From: Leptasterias polaris
Lineage: Eukaryota > Echinodermata > Asteroidea > Forcipulatida > Asteriidae
Length of the DNA: 64,000 nt
Direction: 5' to 3'
Assembly: GCA_037783415.1 (NCBI GenBank)
Contig: JAZGTN010000035.1
Location: 2,542,001-2,606,000 of the forward strand
This document shows positions 45,946 through 56,088 of the stretch, piece by piece. Position numbers and translations under genes: made by a program. Positions within the stretch are counted from its first letter, which is position 1, and each line of letters begins with the position of its first letter. The notes below the pieces were generated by a model that made no database searches, had not been told where the DNA came from, and saw only the letters and a program-made list of their open reading frames with translations.

Positions 45946-46029
45946 CCCTGTTTCAGCCCCAGGAGTAGGAGGCAACATGCCCCTGGTTTCAATTGATTTG
46001 GGTCGATAGCCCAAATCAGGTATTTGTAG

Positions 46030-46327
46030 CCCTCACCTTGAAGTGGCCGTCCGTGGCCTTGTGAGTTAGGCGATATCTCATAAAAAAAATATATAAAAAA
46101 AATACAATGATCCACACAAATATGCCTCGAAATTGCGTGGTTTTACTTTTACATCTTGAACTAACACGGCCCGCAAATTTTTTGGAGTCAAGTTTTTGAC
46201 TCCACAAAATGGCGGACCGTGTTAGTTCGCAAAGTAAAAGGAAAACCACGCAATTTCGAGGCATATTTGTGTGGATCATTGTATTCTACTTTTAAAACAT
46301 CTTTCCAACTTGATGCATTTTATAACA
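46030..46327. mobile_element. Palindromic MITE, second right-arm copy, truncated
   Basis: It stops abruptly at about 46,327 inside TATAACAAACAGTTATTTCG, where it joins sequence equivalent to left-arm position about 23,602. It lacks the GGCAACGTGTCCCTTT end. Confidence 0.7.
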
Positions 46328-48259
46328 AACAGTTATTTCGTCCAGGGTAATTCTACATGTCACATTTTTCTTAAAATTGACCTACACAGTTTTTGACAAA
46401 ACTTACCAAAGAACGAAGTCACTGGTTATGCTGCTGCCCACAATATGTAACAATATCGTCGCGAATGAGCGACGATCAATGCTGCAAACACAGTACACTG
46501 CTATATCACATGACAGGTATAGTCTTTATTTAACAAGTCGTTTTGTATGCATATCGATTCCTTTGGGGAACTAAGCCTGCGAGAGTTTCCTTTACGCTCT
46601 ATCCCAATGGAAAAACTGCCAAAAAAAATCAGTTTTTTTTGCATCTATCGTCTTTTTGAGAATATCTTTCAAAATATCTCTTAGTTCTAGTAGCATAACG
46701 AAGCTAAGATACTACACTTTCATAAAATATCTCTTAGTTCTAGTAGCATAACGAAGCTAAGATACTACACTTTCATAAAATATCTCTTAGTTCTGGTAGC
46801 ATAACGAAGCTAAGATACTTTCATAAAATATCTCTTTGTTCTAGTAGCATAACGAAGCTAAGATACTACACTTTCATAAAATATCTCTTAGTTCTAGTAG
46901 CATAACGAAGCTAAGATACTACACTTTCATAAAATATCTCTTAGTTCTAGTAGCATAACGAAGCTAAGATACTATACTTTCATAAAATATCTCTTAGTTC
47001 TAGTAGCATAACAAAGCTAAGATACTACACTTTCATAAAATATCTCTTAGTTCTAGTAGCATAACGAAGCTAAGATACTACACTTTCATAAAATATCTCT
47101 TAGTTCTAGTAGCATAACGAAGCTAAGATACTACACTTTCATAAAAAATTCAATAGAATGAAGTCTTTAATCATTTAGGCTTGCTAATTTCATGATAAAT
47201 ATCGTATTTTCCATCAAAATCGGGCTCATTTCCTGTGTAAAATCACACGGCTTAGTTCCAAAAAGTGTATCTTCAGCAAGTCCTTGCGGAACTACTAATG
47301 TAACAATCATTTTGATTGGTTAAGGATAACACTCGCATATCTTTCTTGAAAAAAAAAATCCATTCAAATTGGGCGTTAGTTGGGACCGTGGCTCGGAACA
47401 ACTAGTCTTTTCGCGTGTGTGATGAAGTGCATGCTTCCGGTAGGTGCGCTTACGTACACACACGCACACCCACACTCTCGTGTTTATGGTGTCAACCGAG
47501 GACTTCTCTTTGTTCTCCCATTGTTTGGACATAGTTTTTTTTTGAGACGTCCCCATTGGTTTTGTACACGAAATCGAATCGAGGACGTCCTCGGTGTGAC
47601 TTTTTCCCGGATCCCTTTTGTTAAAACCCTCTCCAAGTCCTCGGTTTGAATGCGTGGACATGTTCACACACACAATACACGCTGTAAATAGGATGTTAAG
47701 AGTGTATATAAGACTGGACAAGAGACTACAACATCCAGCGTGTTTATTGAACAGTTGGATAGTTCTCCACAGAGCCAGGGGATTCCAAGGTCATTGTGTG
47801 GTGCGTTTTTTTATAGGGTACTTTTGGAACAAAAGGTTTCCATATGTTATCGTGAATTTCGCCAACAGAGGGTGTATATTTCTAATGTGAAAGCATTAAG
47901 AAAGCGCCCTCTAGCGTTTGTTGGTTCTTGCATGTATTGTAGTATTAAAAAAAGCGAGATAGCAAAGACTAGCATCCAAATTCATTGGGAAACGTTGGGA
48001 AAACGTGTATCTGCGCGCGCTCGTTGTGTAAAACGAAAATCTGTAAAGCTAGGGTTTTAGAAAAAATCTTTAAAACGAACATGGAAAAAATAGTATGTGT
48101 TGATGTACAAGCAGTATTGGACCCAGCGAGCGTGTATAATGTGAAAGATATGTTGCGCCTTATACGGCAGTGCGCCCTATCTGTTAACCCTTGAAATTAT
48201 TTGGTAATTTGAGGCACTGCGCCTTATGCGCCGAGCGACTTATCCGCAGGAAATTACGG
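46327..48259. mobile_element. TA-flanked DNA transposon, right-arm copy, one end deleted
   Basis: The end CTTATCCGCAGGAAATTACGG is intact at 48,259. The other end was lost in the deletion at 46,327. It has gained the 53-bp expansion and a small insertion near 46,440-46,485 containing ATCGTCGC/GCGACGAT. Confidence 0.75.
46669..47146. repeat. 53-bp tandem repeat, about 9 units, right arm only
   Basis: The unit contains AAAATATCTCTTAGTTCTAG, TAGCATAACGAAGCTAAGAT and ACTACACTTTCAT. One unit is shortened (near 46,810). The left arm has a single unit at about 23,265-23,320. Confidence 0.93.
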
Positions 48260-48275
48260 TATACATGGACATACC

Positions 48276-49523
48276 CAGACCATCATTTTAAAGGAGCGCG
48301 ATCGCGCTCGCGCTCCTCCGCGCTCCTTAATGTTTTCCAAGGAGAGCAAAAAAAAGCGCTCCTTACAAATTTAACAAGAGTATGTTTTTTCAAAACCCTA
48401 GTTGTTGATTAAAATAAGCCGCTTGAATCTCGGAGTTGGCAGTGGCAACATCTAAAGAGTGCACGCTTTTTCTTTTCCCCCCGTTAATTTTACCTTTATT
48501 TCACCGTTCGTAAATAAATTGCGGCCCGGCGGCGGCCGCACCACCATGCGGTGATTTATTTCTTCCATGTGCGTCGTGTATTGTATGCAGCTAGATCTAT
48601 TGATATGTGTAGACTTCTCTCATTCCCCGCTTCATTCGCGGTACAGTTTGACCGTAGTACATGTACACATGTATGTTTACTGCTGCAGCAAAGGAACATG
48701 TGTGGAGACATTGAAAAGTCTACTGACAACAACGCACGGTGTGTTGTGTGGATACCCGCGAAACGTTAGACCTTTTTCACCAGTCGTCACTACCCGCGTT
48801 CATAGGCAAAAGCGCCAGTTCTTCGATTCGTTTAATGTGTTTTACGGCTGGAGATATTTTTACGCATTGAACTATGACCTGGAAGAAACTTCGAGATAAT
48901 TCATGCAATGAGTGTGCGTCACACACGTGTGAGGGGATCGTCGACGACATTTGAGTTGACGTCTTACATTATTTTTCCAAAATGATTTGGTTTGCGATCT
49001 TCGAGGATGTGTTTCAAGAACAATTTTCAATGTCCAAAAGGCAACACTTAACCCAATGATTCACTAACACAGGTAAAGACCCCAAACATCAAAATTTCTT
49101 TTAACAAAAACCATTGAAAACGTCATGACTGCTCCGTTCATATTTTCGTGGATTATTTCGGAAGATTATATGATTGTATTTTTTTGTTTTTTTAGACACT
49201 ATACGTCTGATTTCATCTTTTGTAAAAGTATTTTCCTCCTATTTACTCGTCCCCGGTCCCATCTATGGTCCCAATAACGCCCGAGGGGTTCACAGAGTGC
49301 GGCGCTGACGCACGAGTCAACTTGCCCAAATTCCGGACACCACAAATTCGGGCCTTGCCCAAAATCCGGACAAAATTTTTAGCGTTAGATTTTTCCGGAT
49401 TTTTTGTGATCGCCTATTCTCATGCACATGCGCAGTAATTTTAAATCGCTCTCCTTAATTCACTTTCTTGATTTAAGGAGAGCAATTTACAGCTCTCCTC
49501 GGATTTATTAAAATGAAGGCCTG
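48276..49523. mobile_element. DNA transposon insertion specific to the right arm (hAT-like)
   Basis: The ends CAGACCATCATTTTAA and, reversed, CAGGCCTTCATTTTAA are flanked by CATACC (48,270-48,275 and 49,524-49,529). The left arm has a single GGGTATG at about 21,931-21,937. Just inside the ends are AAGGAGCGC and GGAGAGC motifs and a GAGCGCGATCGCGCTC palindrome. No transposase is visible in 1.25 kb. CAGRCC ends suggest hAT. The clean duplication is 6 bp where 8 is expected, so the superfamily is tentative. Confidence 0.75.
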
Positions 49524-49531
49524 CATACCCC

Positions 49532-50690
49532 TTATGGTAAAGCCTTATAATAAAATACATCACAGTTGAAAATAACTATCCAATCCAGGTCTTTTAAAAG
49601 AACCACAGTTACCTTGTCTTGCATGCAGTTGTTTCACTATCTTGAGTTGAGTGTTTCAGTCCCTCTTGTTGTAGGGATGACATTTATGCTGTAGGTTGGA
49701 ACTGTAGTTTCAGTTGCAATTGTCTGTTGATTACACAATAAAAATTCATTCTTGTATCAGTTAATTTGTAAAGCCAACATTTGATTGCTTGTACATAATG
49801 GTCAAATTCAATGATATTCAGGAACAATAGACCGGTGAAATTTGTAAACCTAAAATCTGTTTGGAATGTACATGTAGTGATGCTTCTAAAACATTATGTT
49901 TGAATCCATTCTTCTTAACTTGCCTTGCAAGGCACAAGAATCAAAGAATCTGTATGCATCGAACCCAACTCCAACCCCAACAATGTGAGTAAATGATAAG
50001 CTGTTGTCTCTTAAAAATGTACATGTATGAGCACAGATTTCATTGACAAAATGGAAATGATAGAAGTGCGAATAGTTTTGGCTTTAACATGTGCATATAA
50101 TGAAACCAATCATTCATTCATTTGTTCATTCACTACTGTGATGACTTGATGAGTTGTGCCTGTCTGACTCTATCAGGCAAAGTGTTAAAGAGAGATGGAC
50201 TGCTTAGAACAGTGTCCAGCCTCAATGGGTGATTTCAATGTCATGTTGGGGCAACCTTATGAAACCAAACAGATGTAAATTGCAGTGTTTCTTAACATCT
50301 AAATAATTTGAATGAAATGATATCAAATTGTACTGCTGTTTTTTACAACTACATCATTTGAATAAATATAGGCCTTATTAGTACACTTATTAGTAGCATT
50401 ATCTACCAGATTCTATCAGATATTAAAGGATGTAGCGATGGGCAGCCAGCCCACTTAGCCTGATAGCAGTTGACCACTTAATGGAAAGACCTGGGTCCAA
50501 TTTCATGGCTCTGCTTGCAGTGAAATTCTGCCGCTTGCAGTGCCCTGTAAATTCTATGGGCCATAAGCGCAGAATTCTTGGACACCCAAATTACAGGCTT
50601 AAAGATATAGCATCACAAACTTGTAAATCTACAGAAGAGCCACACAAACAAAGCACTATTTGCACTTCCAAACCCACCACCCTCTATTTC
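49532..50690. other. Noncoding, mirrors 20,800-21,940
   Basis: No exon, transposon end or RNA gene seen. It is aligned to the left arm throughout with scattered substitutions. Confidence 0.55.
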
Positions 50691-50696
50691 ATTTAT

Positions 50697-50955
50697 TAAG
50701 TCTGGTTGTGAAGCCAAGGACTTTCAAAAAAGCAAACTTAATTACTGTACTAACCAAGAACCCCGTGGAGAGAAGACAATGAAGGAAGTTTGCATTTTAG
50801 TTGTGGGAGGAAACCCCAGAGAATTAGTCCAGGGAAAAACCCACGCAATCAGGCAGGAACTGAAAACCCAATCCACATGGTGGGATTCGAACCGGGGTCC
50901 CAGAGTTGGAAGGCGAGGCAACATACCACTACACCAACCTGACTGCCTACACAAA
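50697..50955 (-). mobile_element. SINE derived from tRNA-Gly, right-arm copy
   Basis: Reverse complement of 20,505-20,765. The B box reads GGATTCGAACC on the plus strand. Confidence 0.75.
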
Positions 50956-51490
50956 AACTTGGGTAGTTCTGACTCTCCTTGGTTTATTTCCAATCAAGTA
51001 GCCACTGAAACAGAAGAAAAGGTCAGAGTTGGAATAAAACACCATCCATGAAGCTCTTCTCTCTCCCCCTCTCTCTCTCTCTCGCTCAATGTGGATGGAC
51101 CATGGATAAGTCAAGGACAAGATATGCAACAGAGGCGAAGACTGCTGAGGTTAATATAAGCAAGGGCAAGGGTCTAGCTGCCATGCCATATGTTGAAAAT
51201 TTATCTGAGAGGATGTCCAGACACGGCTTTTCAACTGCCATGAGACCACACATCTACACTTCACAAAATGCTAGATCACCCTAAAGACAAGTAAGACACC
51301 CTCCAAACAGTTGAATCCATGTAAAAGCTGCCTTAAGACCTATACAGGAGAAATATAGGCCATGTTCAAAAGTAGACTTTCAGAAAACATTGCACTGACA
51401 GAAAAACAAGTGGCAGAACTTTCACCAGATGACAGAGAAAAACATCAGTATCACATCATCAATTGCGACAAAGCCAAAATTATAGACCTG

Positions 51491-52195
51491 CCCCCGATTT
51501 CACGAAACTCATCGCAAGAAGCGATGCATCGTATGGTTTGCGATGCGTCGCACACCTAAGACACGTCGCGGCTGCGACGAGTTCTACATTCCATTTCACC
51601 ATACACGTCGTAAGCGCGACGAGTCGCAACTCAAAACCATTTTCACTGTTAAGAAAAACAACCCTTTGGACGAGGATGAACTGCTAAAGTTGTGTGGCTG
51701 TTTTGTGTTGTATATAACTTGGTCATGAAACAGTCGTGTATACATGTAGTTCATTCAAGATGGCAGACACTCAGTACCGCTCCACGCACCATGGACGCAT
51801 CGGCGAGAAATCATGGAAAATGATTGGAGGAGAGTGAAATGTCGTCTGCTAAAAGTACTCAAAGTATTAAGTATTGTTGTTGATAAGAATTTCTGTCGAT
51901 CTTTTGGGTTACATTTTTTAGAAACTACATACTACAAGTATTCCTAGTGCAAATTATTACATTACAGCCATTTTGCAAGCATTTGCGCGTTTTCAAATGA
52001 AACATCGCTTTCTTAAGACAACCCTTTGGGTAGTCGTAACTTACGACGTGTTCTTCCTCGTAGTCAAGGAACTTGCGACGTATCCGACGCATCGTAACTT
52101 TGATGAAATCGTTTTTATACGCATCGCAACTTAAGACGTGTAACCGGTCATATCTTGCGTTCACGACGCGTCGCAGCGCTTCGTGAAATCGGGGG
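51491..52195. mobile_element. 705-bp palindromic Harbinger-like insertion, right arm only
   Basis: The ends CCCCCGATTTCACGAA and, reversed, CCCCCGATTTCACGAA are flanked by CTG (51,488-51,490 and 52,196-52,198). It sits immediately beside the older 138-bp MITE and has related ends. The inside is rich in GCGACG/CGTCGC motifs and folds on itself. The left arm has the uninterrupted site with CAG. Confidence 0.88.
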
Positions 52196-52198
52196 CTG

Positions 52199-52336
52199 GG
52201 GTCGATTTCACAAAACTCTTCCTAACTTAGGACTAGTCCTAGGCAATGCTAAGAGATAGGACTAGTCTTAAGTTAAGACCAGTTACTGGTCCTAACTTCA
52301 GATAAGACTAGTCTTATCTCTTTGTGAAATCGGCCC
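52199..52336. mobile_element. 138-bp palindromic MITE, right-arm copy
   Basis: Same length and ends as 19,827-19,964 in reverse. Its inner-left CTG served again as the target for the 705-bp insertion. Confidence 0.8.
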
Positions 52337-52638
52337 CAGGATGCAGACAAAACCACTCATTGACTCAAAGAAGTGATATGGAATAGAAGCAGGGGAAAGG
52401 ACACATGGACCAAGTACAAGGGGGCTATAAACTAGACAAAATATATGGCTGGATCAGTTCAGAAAGGCAACCTTCAAAAGTAGTAAGGTTGTCTCAACCA
52501 CCAAGGAATGCCGAATTCTTACTCCACACAACCACAACTGAGTGACCAAGGTTCCTGATAGAAAATGAAATATATCAAGTGAATACTTCCTCTATCTAAA
52601 ATTATCTCAACTTTTATGAATAATTCCAATAAATTTTA

Positions 52639-53640
52639 TTGAAGCATCGTGCCACTGCATTCATTCTTTTCCGGAGGGGTGTATTCTGCAGAATTACACT
52701 GGGTTGCTTTTGGAGTACTGCAAAGAGCAACAGAGAAATTGTGCATCCGTCACATCTAACTGATTTCCTAGTACAAGAGACAATAGGCAAAAGGCAGCGA
52801 GACTACTGCACAAGATTATTCTATGCTGTGATGGATTATTTGCTGTCTGATCTAAACTTTCACTTCAGCGATACAAATAAACAGCTCATGAGATCAACTG
52901 TAGCCCTTTCATCCATGTCGCTCCAAGTTCTTGGACTTAGAGTAACTCAAACCTATGACAGAGACATATTCTAGCAATATATCAATCCTGAACATAGAAA
53001 TGCGCCAAGCAAAGAGACTTCTATACAGTCTAAAACAGCAGAAGGAATTCCATCACAAATATAATAATAATAATAATATAATAGTGGCTTCTTATATAGC
53101 GCTCATATCCGTCACTCAGTGACGCTCAAGGCGCTTCAACAGTCAGTATTTTCCTGCAAGGTATATATGTGGAGCTACTTTTTGAATTTTGAGACCTATT
53201 TCTTTACATAGCACCATGGTGCTGTGGCGCAATATGCAGCCAATCAAACCAGGAACACCGGGGCAAACCCCTTCTCTTTTCGATAAGTGCACTGGATTCT
53301 TTTACGTACATTACACAACACACGGGACCAACGGCTTTACGTCCCATCCGAAGGACGAAGCAATAATGGTTAAGTGTCTTGCTTAATAAGGACACAAGTG
53401 TCACGACCGGGACTCGAACCCACACTCTGCTGAACAGAAACACCAGAGCTTGAGTCCGGTGCTCTTATCCGCTCGGCCACGACACGCCTGAAATATGGAG
53501 CAACTACAGTAGCAGAATTCTTGAGCCATTTCAAAGACGCCTTCCCTGACCTATGTAAAATATGTTAGCTCATGAACATTGTACCAGTGTGTCCCCCCCC
53601 CCCTTTACCACTTCAGCGTTTTCTGAACACAGATTTTAAT
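52639..53640 (+). pseudogene. hAT-type transposase fragment, right-arm copy
   Basis: The 111-aa frame 52,639-52,974 matches the left copy except His for Arg (LNFHFSDTN). Downstream sequence resembling the dimerisation region is split by the SINE at 53,063 and by stops. It could not make a working transposase. Confidence 0.45.
53063..53490 (-). mobile_element. tRNA-Leu SINE, right arm only, recent
   Basis: It is full length and has AAATAT on both sides (53,057-53,062 and 53,491-53,496). The left arm keeps the empty site ATATTT at 19,109-19,114. The minus-strand head has a perfect A box TGGCCGAGCGG and B box GGTTCGAGTCC. The tail is ATT repeats. It interrupts the hAT-like pseudogene. Confidence 0.92.
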
Positions 53641-54565
53641 TTTAATTGATGCATCAGATAAAGAATTACATTTAGAAGTCTATGTCTGATGCAAAGCTGT
53701 ATTCAGTATTATTTCTGGTCATTCATCCCCACAGATGATTTGGAAGCATAACAACTGTAGAAATTCAGTTGTTTTAACTTTCATAGCCAGTAAGTTTTCC
53801 TTAACAAGTGGAGTGATCTCCATCCGGAGGTGGCTTGGTGTTTTCAAGTTCTTCGAAAATCTTTTTTAAATTCTTGTTAAATAAAAATGTTTTTATTTAC
53901 AATTGTGTCTTTATCTCATGGAAAGTATTTTATTACTCGTCAGGTTATCTTATATCAACAGTAAACGGCAAAACAAAAGCACTGAAAAAGGGCATATAAA
54001 CATCATTTGCATATAAATTTCGGTTTCGTTCTAATTGATGGGTTATCTGGAACCAGTCATTACCTAAATTGAGAACTTGATTTAAAAAGTGCAAAATGCA
54101 AACTACAATATATTTACCAGAAGCCCACCCTCCCGCCCCCCACCCTAGACAAAATGGTGCACCCTACATGTAGGTGACTTGACATCACAACAATGATATT
54201 AACGTGAAACTTGTTGATATGCTCAGTCTACAACTTACCCTTGGCATTCAAATCAAAGTCACATTTCAAATTGATTTACTGAAATGATCTAACATTGCAG
54301 GACTTGTTTCGAAAAGTATGAAACGAAGTTAGAGGGACTTAAATTAAAAAAGCTGTCTACACTAATACTGACCAGAACTTGTAAGCTCACTAAGAAATAG
54401 AAACTTCAAAGCAGAAGCTAAGCTCATTAGCTTAACTGCATACTCAACAGACAATGGAAACTAGAACAGCTGTTCGCAACTGCCAAAAATCAAGTGACCT
54501 CACTGAGACCCAACACTGGTACTAGCTGCCCAACAAACAAAATTCTGGCTCACTTCAGGAATCAC

Positions 54566-55386
54566 TTCAATTTGATGTATAATTTGTATCTATTTGAAAT
54601 TTTTTGTTATACTCTAATTAAGCTACGATAATCCACTGGGGCATTTATTTTTAAAAGCTAAGCGATAACCAACATTCCCTACGGGCCAGACGGCAGTTTA
54701 AAACAGCTAAATATGTTCACCTAGCTCTTAGCTTGCCTTGTGTGTTTTGGATGTTCAAACAAATAACCTTTTTAAAAGATAATTGTGCGACTTATTCCAA
54801 ATTACTTTCCACGATGTGAACCGGGTGCCGCCATTTTGGAATGATCTGCCATTTTGGAATGATCCTAATCATGCCAATCAAAATATGACATCATCAGCAG
54901 TAGGCTGGGCTGTTGGCGAAGCAGATACATAAAGCAACCATTGAAATGTTCGCAACCTCGCTCCGCCCACAGCCCAACCGGCTGATGACGTCGCATTTTG
55001 ATTGGCAAGATTGGGATCATTCAAAAATGGCGGCGCCCAGTAAGTTATTCGGAGTAAAACGCACAATTATTGTTTGAAATATCCTTTTAAAAGTTTTTTG
55101 TTTGAACATCCAAAACACACAAGGCAAGCTAAGAGGGAGCTAGGTGAACACATTATTAGCTGGTTTAAACCGCCGACTGGCCCGTAGCGAATGCACTTTG
55201 AAATGGTTATCGCACTTGGCCACAAAAGTGGGGATAATAGACCCAGTAACTGGGGCGCTGTACTCGCTTTTTTCGAAATTTTGACATCTGCGGTTGTACT
55301 AGCGCCCCAGTGGATTATCATATAGCTTAATTAGAGTATACCAACAAATTCTTCAAATAATTATAAAAATTATACATCAAATTGAA
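54566..55386. mobile_element. 0.8-kb fold-back element, right-arm copy
   Basis: Mirror of 17,209-18,030. CRE (GACGTC), CCAAT and ATGGCGGC blocks are retained, though one CRE is changed (ATGACATCATC at about 54,886). Confidence 0.85.
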
Positions 55387-55791
55387 AAATGGGCGGGACG
55401 TGTGGCCAAAGATTCAGCTTGCAGATCAGCCTGGCGCCCTGACTTTCTCACAATTAATAGGCAGAGAATCATAAGTAAAAAGGTGGCCCCCAGGCACGAC
55501 AAACTTCAATGTAATTTTTGTACACGATTATTTTTGCCATTTTCAAATCATCATATCTGGACAAAGGAATCATTTGGTGAGCCCTGGAATGTATCATAAA
55601 AATTCGCCAGATGTAAGGAACAAAGTGAAGTAGGTCGGAGTAGTATGGGATGTTTATAAGTGGGAGAAATTTGCAATCAAAGAGGTACAACTTGCTCGTA
55701 CTTTTAAAACTGAGCGTTTTAGACATGTATGGATGGTGGGCTGTAATGGTGAGTGTTATGAGACCTATGTTAAAAGAGAGCCAAAGGGAAA

Positions 55792-55925
55792 CAGGTCAAC
55801 TCGTACGCACGCAAGCTCGTACGCCTGCCGACCCGTACGCCAATTGGTCAACTCGTGCGCCCACCAGCTCGTACGCACACGAACTCGTACACACACAAAC
55901 TCGTACGCAGGTGTATTTCTACGAG
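55792..55925. repeat. CGTACG-repeat arm, single end in the right arm
   Basis: CAGGTCAACTCGTACGCACG and about eight loose repeats correspond to one end of the fold-back at 15,989-16,803. The other end is missing here. Confidence 0.8.
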
Positions 55926-56023
55926 TTTATATACGAACAGACAGCGGGAATTATTAATTCGTAATAATTATAAAAAAATTGTTTCAAAGGAAGCTAGGCC
56001 TTATAAAATAAAAGAGTGAAAAT

Positions 56024-56065
56024 GCGGGGGCGGGGGCGGGGGCGGGGGGGGGAGGAGGAGGGAGA
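56024..56065. repeat. G-rich tract at the arm's outer junction
   Basis: CGGGGG repeats and a GGAGGAGGAGGG run. It could form a G-quadruplex. It replaces about 2.8 kb present in the left arm. Confidence 0.9.
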
Positions 56066-56088
56066 GAAGCTATATAGTTGGGGCTCCG

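Larger units (their letters stand above)
40720..56088 (-). repeat. Right arm of the giant inverted repeat
   Basis: It is the reverse complement of 13,733-30,816 with these differences: no piggyBac-like insertion, a recombined tandem unit, loss of the equivalent of 23,602-26,020, an expanded 53-bp repeat, added hAT-like, Harbinger-like and SINE insertions, and loss of the equivalent of 13,800-16,570. The outer tip GAAGCTATATAGTTGGGGC at about 56,070-56,088 abuts the Rex1-like LINE. Confidence 0.95.

Noticed and set aside
13733..56088. A single giant transposon such as a Maverick/Polinton
   Set aside because: No polymerase, integrase, packaging ATPase or capsid genes are present, and the arms themselves contain ordinary older repeats shared by both.
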